A stretch of 64,000 bases of DNA from an uncultured Devosia sp. (lineage in GTDB: Bacteria > Pseudomonadota > Alphaproteobacteria > Rhizobiales > Devosiaceae): the NCBI RefSeq assembly GCF_963517015.1, contig NZ_CAUQDV010000001.1, positions 1,804,001-1,868,000 of the forward strand. Direction: 5' to 3'. A program made the translations under genes and the position numbers. Under the pieces are notes generated by a model, which was not told the origin of the DNA, made no database searches, and saw only the letters and a program-made list of their open reading frames with translations. This document shows positions 53,224 through 61,685 of this stretch, in pieces (within the stretch, counting starts at the first letter, position 1; the number at the start of each line of letters is the position of its first letter).

Positions 53224-56200
53224 GTGAAGACCGCGTTCAAGTCAGGTGTATGGCGGGCCCCATGGGCTGCCCTGATCGGCATTGTCATGCTGGTCGTGAG
53301 CCTTGCTGCGCCTGCCCATGCGCAGGAGCAGGGGCAATTGTTTGCCACCCAGGAAGACGGGTTTGGCCGGCTGATCCTGAGCTTTCCGGGCCTCGACGAT
53401 CTTCCCCAATACAATATGCGGATCGAGAACGGGGTGATTTCGATCACCTTCGACGAACCGGTTTCGCTGGTCCTGCCTGATGTCGGCGTGACCATGCCCG
53501 ACTACCTGTCGGTGGCGCGCGTCGACCCGGACGGACGCGGCCTGCGTATCGGACTGCGGGCGGCGTTTAACTACAACAGCACCCCGGCCGGCGAGAAGCT
53601 GTTCATCGACCTGATGCCTTCTACCTGGCAGGGCCTGCCTCCGGCTTTGCCGCAGGAGATTGTCGACGAGCTGGCTGAACGCGCGCGCCTTGCCGCCATT
53701 GAGGCAGAGCGTCAGCGCAAGGCTGATCAGGTTGAGGAACTCGATCCGCAAGCGACGCTGCGCATTGGCCGTAACCCGACCTTTCTGCGCCTGCAGTTCG
53801 ATTGGAACGTTCCCACCACGGGCGAATATGTGCAGGAAGACAAGACTTCCCACATTGCGTTCGAATGGCCCGTGGGCGTCGATCTGCGCGATCTGAGCCT
53901 CGACCTGCCGCCCGAAGTGGCGTCGGTGGAGAATGTGGTGAGCCCGGACGGTTCGCTGGTCACGCTGGAACTGGCTGAAGGCATTACGCCACGTTTCTAC
54001 GAGAACGGACCGCAGCAATATGTGCTCGATATCGACATTGCGGGGCAGGGCCTGCCCAGCCTGACGCCCGCCAGCCTGTCCGAGGGCGTTGCGGCGGAGG
54101 CCGAGCCGGCCGTCGATCCGACGGAAGGACTGGAACCGCCGCGCGTCGAAAATCTCCTGTCGCAGGCGGCGTCGGAATCAGTGACGCCTTTCGTCAGCGT
54201 GCTGGGCTCCACCGTGCGCGTGGTCTTTCCCTTCGAGCAGGATACACCGGCTGCCGTGTTCCGCCGCGGCGATACGGTCTGGCTGATCTTCGATACCGTC
54301 TCTGGCATACAATCGCCGGCCCAATCGGCCGAACTCAGTGCGCTGGCCAGCGAGTTTTCCGTCGTCGCCTCAAGTGACACGCAAGTGGTCCGGGTGGAGT
54401 TGAGCAAGGATCGGCTCGCGACGCTTGGTTCGGAGGGCATGGCCTGGGTGCTGTCGCTGGGCGACATCATGCTGACGCCGACCGAGCCGATCAATCTCAG
54501 CCGCCGTCGCGACTTCGAAGGCGCGTTCGAGGTGACCGCCGATGTGGCGCGGCCCGGTCGCATTCATGACTTCCGCGATCCGCTGATCGGCGATCAGCTC
54601 AAGGTGGTGACGGCCTATCCGCCGGCGCGTGGTGTCACGCGTACGCTGGACTATGTGGAATTTTCGGCCCTGCGCAGCGTGCATGGACTGGTGGTCAAGC
54701 CAAAGTCGCCGGATCTGCAGGTCTCCATCGACAATACGCTGGCGGTGCTGTCGACGCCGGGCGGTTTGACCGTTTCGGCCACGGACACGCCGCGCGCGCT
54801 TGGCACGGCGATGGCCGAAAGCCTGCGTGGCAGTTTCGTCGATCTGGGCGCCCTCGAAGAGCGCGATTTCGGCGTGTTGACCAGTCATGTCGACGAGTTG
54901 TCGAACGAGGCTGCCGATGCCGAGGGCAAGGAGCGCGATGCGGCGCGTCTGGAGCTGGCGCAGTATTACGTCGCCAATCGCCTCGCCTACGAAGCGCTTG
55001 GCGTGCTCTCGGTGATGGACGCGGACAAGAAGTCCGAGGACCTGACGCGCAAGATGCGTCTGACACGCGCCATCGCCAATACGCTGGCGGCGCGGCCCAA
55101 GGATGCCCTGGCGATCCTCAATGGCGATGCCATGGGGCAGGAGGTCGATGCGCTGATCTGGCGGACGATCGCCCGCGCGGACAATTACGATTTCCGTGGC
55201 GCCCACACCGATGCGCTGGGCGCCAATAGCGTTGTCGAATCCTATCCGATCTGGGTGCGCAACACGTTCTACTTCGCCGCCATTCGCGCAGCCGTCGAGA
55301 CCGACGATCCGGGCATGGCCGAACGCTTCCTCGACCTGATCGACTTTGCAAGCCTTTCTCCCGAAGAGGCGAGCCTGTACCATCTGCTCAATGGCCGTGT
55401 GGACGAGGCGCGCGGGCGCTTGCAGGAAGCCATCGATACCTATGGTCAGGTGATCGCAGCCGATATCCGCCCGACCCGGGCAGAAGCCATTTATCGTACG
55501 CTCAAGCTGCTCGATCAGCAGGGGACCCTGGATCTGACCAAGGCCGCCGAGACGCTGTCGGCAGAGGCCTTGCTATGGCGCGGCAATCCGCTTGAGGCCA
55601 ATATGCAGGCTATGCTGGCGGACTTCTATTTCCGTGACGGCAGCTATCGTCTGGGCTTCGAGACCGTACGGCAGGCCGTGGGCAGTTATCCCGAAAGCCC
55701 ACCGATCAACTCCCTGCGTGACGAGGCGCAGGCCAAGTTCAGCGAGCTGTTCCTCGATGGCGCCGCGGATACACTTGGGCCGGTCGAGGCGCTGAGCCTT
55801 TATTATGATTTCAACCAGTTGACCCCGCCGGGTGCGCGCGGCGACGAGATGATCCGCAATCTGGCGCGGCGGCTGGTGCGTGTCGACCTGCTCGACCAGG
55901 CCGCAGACCTGCTCGAATACCAGATGGACAATCGTCTGCGCGGCGTGGCCAAGACGCAGGTTGCGGCCGATCTGGCGGTGATCTACCTGGCCAATCGCCG
56001 GCCGCAAGATGCCATTCGCGTGCTCAATGCCACGCGATTGCCGGACCTGCCGGAGTCGCTGGCGCGCCAGCGACGCGTGCTTGAAGCGCGGGCGATGATC
56101 GACGGTGGCCGCGACCAGTTGGCACTCGACCTGTTGCGCGATGTGGATGGCGAGGACGCGGCGCTGTTGCGCATCGACGCGCATTGGAAAGCCCGCCGCT

Positions 56201-56568
56201 ATTCGGAAGCCAGTGGCGATATCGAGGCGCTCTATGCCAATGCACCGACGCCGCTGAGCCAGACGACGCGCATGGGGCTGATCAAGGCGGGCGTCGGCTA
56301 TGTGCTGGCCGAGGATCAGTTCGGTCTATCGCGGCTGCGCGCCAAATTCGGCGATGCCATGGTGACGACCCCAGAATGGCCGATGTTCGATCTGGTGACG
56401 GGACAGATTTCGGTCGACAGCCTGGAGTTCAAGGCCGTGGCGGCGCAGGTTTCGGGCGTCGACGGCATCAATGCCTTCCTCGCCTCCTATCGCGATACCT
56501 ACTCGGGACAGGGCGCTTTGGCGCCCGCCGAGGCGAGCCAGCCAAGCGCTGGAATCGCGTCGAACTAG
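53224..56568 (+). CDS. Large secreted TPR protein of the flagellar cluster
   Basis: An 1114-residue protein with a signal peptide (about 1-33, AHA|QE). The N-terminal half is beta-rich with AMIN-like segments (about 35-125 and 180-270). An acidic linker (about 290-310) separates a third such region (about 320-500). The C-terminal half (about 560-1080) is helical with TPR-like repeats. It is probably periplasmic. Similar large TPR proteins lie next to fliM/motE genes in alphaproteobacteria; their role is not known to me. AMIN-like folds would suit peptidoglycan or motor scaffolding (inference). GTG start with a weak ribosome-binding site. Its end overlaps fliP's end convergently. Confidence 0.75.
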   Translation: MKTAFKSGVWRAPWAALIGIVMLVVSLAAPAHAQEQGQLFATQEDGFGRLILSFPGLDDLPQYNMRIENGVISITFDEPVSLVLPDVGVTMPDYLSVARVDPDGRGLRIGLRAAFNYNSTPAGEKLFIDLMPSTWQGLPPALPQEIVDELAERARLAAIEAERQRKADQVEELDPQATLRIGRNPTFLRLQFDWNVPTTGEYVQEDKTSHIAFEWPVGVDLRDLSLDLPPEVASVENVVSPDGSLVTLELAEGITPRFYENGPQQYVLDIDIAGQGLPSLTPASLSEGVAAEAEPAVDPTEGLEPPRVENLLSQAASESVTPFVSVLGSTVRVVFPFEQDTPAAVFRRGDTVWLIFDTVSGIQSPAQSAELSALASEFSVVASSDTQVVRVELSKDRLATLGSEGMAWVLSLGDIMLTPTEPINLSRRRDFEGAFEVTADVARPGRIHDFRDPLIGDQLKVVTAYPPARGVTRTLDYVEFSALRSVHGLVVKPKSPDLQVSIDNTLAVLSTPGGLTVSATDTPRALGTAMAESLRGSFVDLGALEERDFGVLTSHVDELSNEAADAEGKERDAARLELAQYYVANRLAYEALGVLSVMDADKKSEDLTRKMRLTRAIANTLAARPKDALAILNGDAMGQEVDALIWRTIARADNYDFRGAHTDALGANSVVESYPIWVRNTFYFAAIRAAVETDDPGMAERFLDLIDFASLSPEEASLYHLLNGRVDEARGRLQEAIDTYGQVIAADIRPTRAEAIYRTLKLLDQQGTLDLTKAAETLSAEALLWRGNPLEANMQAMLADFYFRDGSYRLGFETVRQAVGSYPESPPINSLRDEAQAKFSELFLDGAADTLGPVEALSLYYDFNQLTPPGARGDEMIRNLARRLVRVDLLDQAADLLEYQMDNRLRGVAKTQVAADLAVIYLANRRPQDAIRVLNATRLPDLPESLARQRRVLEARAMIDGGRDQLALDLLRDVDGEDAALLRIDAHWKARRYSEASGDIEALYANAPTPLSQTTRMGLIKAGVGYVLAEDQFGLSRLRAKFGDAMVTTPEWPMFDLVTGQISVDSLEFKAVAAQVSGVDGINAFLASYRDTYSGQGALAPAEASQPSAGIASN

Positions 56569-57350
56569 CCGCTGACGAAACTTCGGACCAGCGAGCCTGC
56601 GACGAGATACCAGCCGTCGACCAGCACGAAAAAGATCAGCTTGAAGGGCAGCGAGATCACCACCGGCGGCAGCATCATCATGCCCATGCTCATCAGCACC
56701 GAGGCCACGACCATGTCGATGACCACAAAGGGCAGGAAGAGCAGAAAGCCGATCTCGAAGGCGCGGCGCAGTTCGGAAATCATGAAGGCTGGAATCAGCA
56801 GCTGCAGCGGAATGGCTTCGGGGTCTTCGGGAATGGGCGCGTCGGTCAGGTCGTAGAACAGGCTCAAATCCTGCTCGCGGACATTGGCGCGCATGAATTC
56901 ATGCAGCGGCGCCGAGCCCAGTTCGAAAGCTTCGGTGATCTCGATTTCGCCAGCGAGCAGGGGGGCAATGCCCTGGTCGTAGCTCTGCTGCAGCGTGGGC
57001 TGCATGACGAAAATCGTCAGGAACAGCGCCAGCGAGACCATTACCGAGTTTGGCGGGGCGGTCTGCAGGCCAATGGCTGTGCGGAGCAGGGAGAGCACGA
57101 CGACGATACGCGTGAAGCTCGTGACCATGACCAGCATGGACGGCGCCAGCGAGAGCAGGGTGATGAGCCCGATGATCTGGACGGCGCGTTCGGTGATGGT
57201 GGTGTCATCGCCGAAGTCGATCGACACGTCCTGGCCAAAAGCCAGGCTCGGCGTCAGCGCCAGCAGGACCAGCGCTGCGATACCGGCAAAGGGTGCGAGC
57301 CGCCGCAGGCGCGACGGCGTTGCATCACTTCCGGTTTGCCTCGCTGTCAT
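56565..57350 (-). CDS. fliP: Flagellar export gate protein FliP
   Basis: A 261-residue inner-membrane protein with a cleavable signal (about 12-38) and four later helices. TSFTRIVVVLSLLRTAIGLQ and AFMISELRRAFEIGFLLFLPF are hallmarks. FliP is the main ring of the type III export gate, with FliQ and FliR. The ATG at 57350 overlaps fliO by 26 bases. It is encoded away from fliQ/fliR, on the opposite strand. Confidence 0.95.
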   Translation of the reverse strand: MTARQTGSDATPSRLRRLAPFAGIAALVLLALTPSLAFGQDVSIDFGDDTTITERAVQIIGLITLLSLAPSMLVMVTSFTRIVVVLSLLRTAIGLQTAPPNSVMVSLALFLTIFVMQPTLQQSYDQGIAPLLAGEIEITEAFELGSAPLHEFMRANVREQDLSLFYDLTDAPIPEDPEAIPLQLLIPAFMISELRRAFEIGFLLFLPFVVIDMVVASVLMSMGMMMLPPVVISLPFKLIFFVLVDGWYLVAGSLVRSFVSG

Positions 57351-57960
57351 TGTCGACAAAGTCGCTGCCTTCCACGTCGCGCCGTGCCCTGTCCTCTTTA
57401 GCTGAGTCGGTGACGGAGACGACGGGTGGTGCGGAGTTTTCGGGGGAAACCGAACCATCTGCGTCCTTTACGGGGCGGAGCAGGCCGGTATGGCGCAGCG
57501 ACAGGTGCTGTTTCTTGCCGGTGTTTTGACCAAGCTGCTGAAGTTGCTCGATGGCGGTGGCCGGCGGGGCCTTGGGCTGGACGGGCGCGACGGGAGCCGA
57601 CGGTGCGACTGGCTTGCGACCCGGAACGACAGGGATCGGCCGGCGGCTAGGCTGGGCGGGGGGTGCGGCCTCGACTGGAATGTCGGCCTCGACCACAAGG
57701 TCATTGGCGCCACCGACCAGAATGAGATGTTCGACATTGTCGCGGCGCACGATCAGCAGCTGACGCTTGGGATCGAGGGCGAGCGAATCCACCACCGAGA
57801 GGCGGCGGTTGCGGCCGCGGGCGACATTGCCGGTAGCGTTGAACAGGAACTTGAGGAGCCAGAGCACCAGCAGGATGGCAATGATGACCACCGCGAGGGC
57901 GAAGATAGCGGTCAGCACGGAATTGTTCGAACCGCCAAAAAGGCTGGTCAGGAAGTTCAT
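57325..57960 (-). CDS. fliO: Flagellar export assembly protein FliO
   Basis: A 211-residue protein. One membrane helix (about 16-40, FALAVVIIAILLVLWLLKFLF) is followed by the FliO domain (SVVDSLALDPKRQLLIVRRDNVEHLILVGG, about 52-82 in part) and a Pro/Ala/Ser-rich tail. It helps FliP assemble. The ATG at 57960 follows GGAG; a longer frame to 58044 is unlikely. Confidence 0.9.
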   Translation of the reverse strand: MNFLTSLFGGSNNSVLTAIFALAVVIIAILLVLWLLKFLFNATGNVARGRNRRLSVVDSLALDPKRQLLIVRRDNVEHLILVGGANDLVVEADIPVEAAPPAQPSRRPIPVVPGRKPVAPSAPVAPVQPKAPPATAIEQLQQLGQNTGKKQHLSLRHTGLLRPVKDADGSVSPENSAPPVVSVTDSAKEDRARRDVEGSDFVDNDSEANRK

Positions 57961-57994
57961 ATCGGCTCCAAACAGTCGTCGGCCCGAATCCGGG

Positions 57995-58009
57995 CGGCAG
58001 ATACTGCCT
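57995..58009. promoter_or_regulatory. FlbD-like site near fliO
   Basis: CGGCA-GATAC-TGCCT, one mismatch from the flagellar inverted repeat. It lies 35 bases upstream of fliO and 57 bases before the flgB CtrA-type box. No sigma-54 promoter could be found for either direction here. Confidence 0.5.
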
Positions 58010-58065
58010 ACCACATCCGCAGAAATGTGCAGAATGCGAGGCAAAGAGGGCCTAAGTCGCTTCGG

Positions 58066-58080
58066 TTAACGCTTGATTAA
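58066..58080. promoter_or_regulatory. CtrA-type box upstream of the flgB operon
   Basis: TTAA-CGCTTGA-TTAA, an exact box followed by CC, 63 bases before the flgB ATG and 106 bases from fliO. It may drive both divergent early flagellar units. Confidence 0.7.
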
Positions 58081-58088
58081 CCATAGGG

Positions 58089-58103
58089 CGGCAAGAATTG
58101 CCT
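58089..58103. promoter_or_regulatory. FlbD-like site before flgB
   Basis: CGGCA-AGAAT-TGCCT, one mismatch, starting 9 bases after the CtrA-type box. The same box-gap-repeat order and spacing occur before fliX (gap of 8), which suggests a repressor site over the CtrA-activated promoter. Confidence 0.55.
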
Positions 58104-58142
58104 ATCGCAGTCATTTTCGAGACTCGCGGGAGGCGTTGCCCG

Positions 58143-58553
58143 ATGGGCCTACTCAATATGCCGGTTTTCTCGGCACTGACAGACAAGATGCGCTGGCACC
58201 AGACCCGCCAGGGGCTGTTGGCCGAGAATGTGGCCAATGCCGAGACACCCGGGTTCAAGGGTCGCGATCTGGCGCAATATGACTTTGCCGACCGCCGGAG
58301 CGCGATGGCGTCTTCGGCCACGGTCACCACGACGGCAACGCAGCCCATGCATTTTTCCGTCGGCAGCAGCGAAGGCACCGCCTTTGGGGCGCAACGCATG
58401 GCCAATTTCGAAATCACGCCGGAAGGCAATGGCGTGACGCTCGAAGACGAGATGATGAAGGTCACCACCAATATGATGGACTACCAGGCCGCGACCGGCC
58501 TCTACCAGAAGTCCATCAGCATCATCAAAACCGCCCTCGGGCGCCAGGCATAG
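58143..58553 (+). CDS. flgB: Proximal rod protein FlgB
   Basis: A 136-residue rod protein with QGLLAENVANAETPGFKGRD near the N-terminus. GGGAGG precedes the ATG at 58143; an in-frame ATG at 58098 lies in the regulatory repeat and is rejected. It leads flgB-flgC-fliE-fliQ-fliR-flhB, the inner rod and export gate genes. Confidence 0.95.
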   Translation: MGLLNMPVFSALTDKMRWHQTRQGLLAENVANAETPGFKGRDLAQYDFADRRSAMASSATVTTTATQPMHFSVGSSEGTAFGAQRMANFEITPEGNGVTLEDEMMKVTTNMMDYQAATGLYQKSISIIKTALGRQA

Positions 58554-58566
58554 GCGGTAGCAAGGC

Positions 58567-58977
58567 ATGGACTTTAATTCGTCGATGAAGATTGCTGCCA
58601 CGGGCCTGCATGCGCAGACCGCACGCATGCGCGTGCTGGCAGAAAACCTGGCCAATGCCGACTCGGCCGGCAAGGCGCCGGGCGAGGAGCCCTATCGCCG
58701 CCGCATCCCCACTTTCCAGACCGTCTATGACGCCGAGGTGGGTGGCAAGATCGTCGAAGTGGGCAAGCTGGCCTATGACATGAGTGACTTCACCACGCGC
58801 TACGAGCCGGGCCATCCGGCCGCCGACGAGCGCGGCTATGTCCAGTATCCCAATGTGAACTCACTCGTTGAATCGATGGACATGCGCGAGGCCCAGCGCA
58901 CCTACGAGGCCAATCTCAACGTCGTCACCGTAACGCGGCAGATGCTCGGGCGCACGCTCGACATCCTGCGCGGCTAA
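58567..58977 (+). CDS. flgC: Proximal rod protein FlgC
   Basis: A 136-residue rod protein. SMKIAATGLHAQTARMRVLAE and NLANADSAG mark the N-terminus, and YPNVNSLVESMDMREAQRTYEANLNV the C-terminus (in part). It follows flgB by 13 bases. Confidence 0.95.
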   Translation: MDFNSSMKIAATGLHAQTARMRVLAENLANADSAGKAPGEEPYRRRIPTFQTVYDAEVGGKIVEVGKLAYDMSDFTTRYEPGHPAADERGYVQYPNVNSLVESMDMREAQRTYEANLNVVTVTRQMLGRTLDILRG

Positions 58978-58996
58978 TCCTCCGGGGCTTTCCTGA

Positions 58997-59332
58997 ATGG
59001 CTATTTCCACCCCTTTCAACGCCGCGACCGCCGCCTATGGCAATGCCAGCCGGCTGATCAACCAGGCCGCGAAGCCCAGCACGGACCTGACGGCGCTCGC
59101 CAATCCACAGGCTGGCAACAATTTCGCCGACATGCTGGCCCAGCAGGTGCAGGGCGTCGTCGAGCAGGGCAACTCGACCAACCAGATGTCGCTCGACATG
59201 GTCAACGGCAAGGCCAATGTGGTTGATATGGTCACCGCGCTCAGCGAGACCGAAATCGCCATCCAGAGCATGGTGACCGTGCGCGACCGCGTGATTTCCG
59301 CCTATGAAGAAATCATGCGGATGCCGATCTAG
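58997..59332 (+). CDS. fliE: MS-ring/rod junction protein FliE
   Basis: A 111-residue protein with the FliE C-terminal motif LSETEIAIQSMVTVRDRVISAYEEIM (about 82-107) and a flexible N-terminus. It joins the MS ring (FliF, not in the window) to the rod. It follows flgC by 19 bases. Confidence 0.94.
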   Translation: MAISTPFNAATAAYGNASRLINQAAKPSTDLTALANPQAGNNFADMLAQQVQGVVEQGNSTNQMSLDMVNGKANVVDMVTALSETEIAIQSMVTVRDRVISAYEEIMRMPI

Positions 59333-59394
59333 TCGCGAAACCGGCTCGTTAGGACTATCTTAACCCTCGCGCGATTCGGCGCGGCGAGACCCAA

Positions 59395-59661
59395 ATGACC
59401 GGCGCGGAAGTTCTCGACATTGCCAGTGACGGCATCTGGACGCTGATCATCGTATCGGCGCCGATGATGATCGTCGGCCTGGTGGTCGGCGTGATCATTG
59501 CGCTGTTCCAGGCGCTGACGCAGATCCAGGAACAGACCCTGGTGTTCGTGCCCAAGATCATCGCCATCTTCGTCACCATGCTGCTGACCCTGCCGTTCCT
59601 GGGCGCCACGATGGGTGCCTATATGAACCGGGTGGTCGACATGATCATCGTGGGCTTCTGA
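59395..59661 (+). CDS. fliQ: Flagellar export gate protein FliQ
   Basis: An 88-residue protein with two membrane helices (about 16-38 and 52-74) around FQALTQIQEQTL, the FliQ signature. It packs around the FliP/FliR gate. The Shine-Dalgarno is weak; the 62-base gap after fliE shows nothing special. Confidence 0.95.
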   Translation: MTGAEVLDIASDGIWTLIIVSAPMMIVGLVVGVIIALFQALTQIQEQTLVFVPKIIAIFVTMLLTLPFLGATMGAYMNRVVDMIIVGF

Positions 59662-59662
59662 G

Positions 59663-60430
59663 GTGACGATCGGGCTCGACTGGCTGCCCAGTACGGCCTT
59701 CATCTACCTGCTGCTGTTCGCGCGGATCGGCGCGATCCTGATGCTGATGCCGGCACTGGGCGAGGACATGATCCCGGCGCGGATGCGGCTGAGCTTTGCG
59801 CTGGCCTTTACGCTGGTGGTGTATCCGCTGCTGTCGGACAGTATGCCGGCCATGCCGGAAAACTTCATGGCGATCCTGGCGCTGATGTTTCACGAAATCG
59901 CCGTCGGCCTGATCCTGGGCGCCATCGTGCGGCTGACCGTTTCTGCAACGCAGGTGGCCGGGGCGATCATTGCCTTCCAGACCGGACTTTCGGCTGCCAT
60001 GGCGGCCGATCCTACACAGGTCGGCGTGCAGGGCGCGGTGTTTGGCAGCTTCCTCAGCTTTTTGGGCATGGTGCTGATCTTTGCCACCGACCTCCATCAC
60101 GTGGCGCTGGCCGCGACCTATGACAGCTACATGGTGTTTCCGCTCGACGCGCCGCTGATGTTCGACGACGCGGCGCAGCTGGCGATCAAGACGGTCGCCA
60201 GCGCCTTTTCCATCGGCGTGCAGATTTCGGCGCCGTTCATCGTCTTCGGGCTGGTCTTCAACCTGGGTGCCGGGATCCTTGCCAAGCTGATGCCGGCGCT
60301 GCAGGTCTATTTCGTTTTGATGCCGGCCAATATTGCGCTCGGGCTGATCCTCTTCGCGCTGCTGCTGACCTCGATGATGGGCTGGTATCTGACGGCGTTT
60401 GAGAACCACCTCGCGATGTGGAGGGGCTAG
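59663..60430 (+). CDS. fliR: Flagellar export gate protein FliR
   Basis: A 255-residue protein with about six membrane helices. FARIGAILMLMPALGEDMIPARMRL (in part) at the N-terminus is typical. The GTG start lies one base after the fliQ stop, so translation is coupled. It ends one base before flhB. Confidence 0.94.
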   Translation: MTIGLDWLPSTAFIYLLLFARIGAILMLMPALGEDMIPARMRLSFALAFTLVVYPLLSDSMPAMPENFMAILALMFHEIAVGLILGAIVRLTVSATQVAGAIIAFQTGLSAAMAADPTQVGVQGAVFGSFLSFLGMVLIFATDLHHVALAATYDSYMVFPLDAPLMFDDAAQLAIKTVASAFSIGVQISAPFIVFGLVFNLGAGILAKLMPALQVYFVLMPANIALGLILFALLLTSMMGWYLTAFENHLAMWRG

Positions 60431-61513
60431 ATGTCCGACGAAGCCCCCGAGAACGACTCAAAAACAGAAGACCCTTCCCAAAAGAAGCTGCAGGACGCGC
60501 GCGAGAAGGGCGATGTGGCCAAGAGCCAGGAGGTCGTGACCTGGTTCATGCTGCTCGGTTCGGCGGCGATCTTTGCCGGCATGGGGCCGGGGGCGGCGGC
60601 GAGCCTTGCCGATGCGCTCAAAGTGCTGATGATGAATGCTGACCGGTTCGATCTGAGCGGCGCCGGCTTTTCCGCCTTCATCAACAACCTGACCTATACT
60701 TTGCTCGGCATTACGCTGATCCCGCTGGTGGTGCTGTCGGTCTGCGCAATCCTGGCCAATCTGATCCAGCATCAGCCGCTGTTCTCGGCCGAACCGGTCA
60801 AGCCGAAATTCTCTAAAGTCTCGCCATTCTCGGGCGCCAAGCGCCTGTTTTCCGGCGAATCCCTGGTCAATTTCGGCAAGGGTCTGCTGAAGATCTGCGT
60901 CGTGGGTGCCGTCGTGGTGGCTGTCGTCTGGCCCGAGCGTGACCGGCTGGATACCATGATGACGGCCGATCCGCTGGTCATCCTGGCCGATTTCCAAGAA
61001 CTCGGCGTCAAGATCTTCATGTCCGTGCTGATCGTCGTCACCGCCATTGCCGCGGCCGACTATTTCTACGTCCGCCAGAAATGGTGGAAGAAGCAGATGA
61101 TGACGCTGCAGGAGACGCGCGACGAATACAAGCAGATGGAAGGCGACCCCCATATCAAGGGCAAGCTGCGCCAGTTGCGTCACGAGAAGTCGCGCAAGCG
61201 CATGATGGCCGCCGTGCCTGACGCGACTGTGGTCATTACCAACCCGACCCACTTTGCCGTGGCGCTCAAATACGAAAAGGGCATGAAGGCGCCGCTGTGC
61301 GTGGCCAAGGGTGCCGATGCCGTGGCCTTCCGCATTCGCGAGCTGGCCAAGGAACATGACGTGCCGATCGTCGAAAACCCGCCGCTGGCCCGCGCGCTGT
61401 TCGCGACGGTCGAGATCGAGGATTCGATTCCCAACGAGCATTTCCAGGCGGTGGCCGAAGTCATCGGCTTCGTGATGCGACTCAAGCGCGGTGCGGGCTG
61501 GAAAGCCGGCTAG
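60431..61513 (+). CDS. flhB: Flagellar export switch protein FlhB
   Basis: A 360-residue protein with the FlhB N-terminal region (KTEDPSQKKLQDAREKGDVAKS), four membrane helices (about 32-52, 88-108, 143-163, 188-208) and the cytoplasmic domain. The self-cleavage motif Asn271-Pro-Thr-His is intact. Cleavage switches export from rod/hook to filament subunits. It ends the operon; cckA follows after 172 bases. Confidence 0.96.
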   Translation: MSDEAPENDSKTEDPSQKKLQDAREKGDVAKSQEVVTWFMLLGSAAIFAGMGPGAAASLADALKVLMMNADRFDLSGAGFSAFINNLTYTLLGITLIPLVVLSVCAILANLIQHQPLFSAEPVKPKFSKVSPFSGAKRLFSGESLVNFGKGLLKICVVGAVVVAVVWPERDRLDTMMTADPLVILADFQELGVKIFMSVLIVVTAIAAADYFYVRQKWWKKQMMTLQETRDEYKQMEGDPHIKGKLRQLRHEKSRKRMMAAVPDATVVITNPTHFAVALKYEKGMKAPLCVAKGADAVAFRIRELAKEHDVPIVENPPLARALFATVEIEDSIPNEHFQAVAEVIGFVMRLKRGAGWKAG

Positions 61514-61685
61514 TTCACGGTCGTATCCGCTCGTTTCGTCACATGTCTGCAACTCAAAAGTCGCACCATCTGCTGCGGCGATGTGAATAAGCTGGTTACG
61601 TCTCCCGCAGAGTCGGACCATTTGCTAGACCTGTCTGAAGGGCCTGATTCGGGCCGACTCATCGGTTACGGAGCATCCAGGACCC

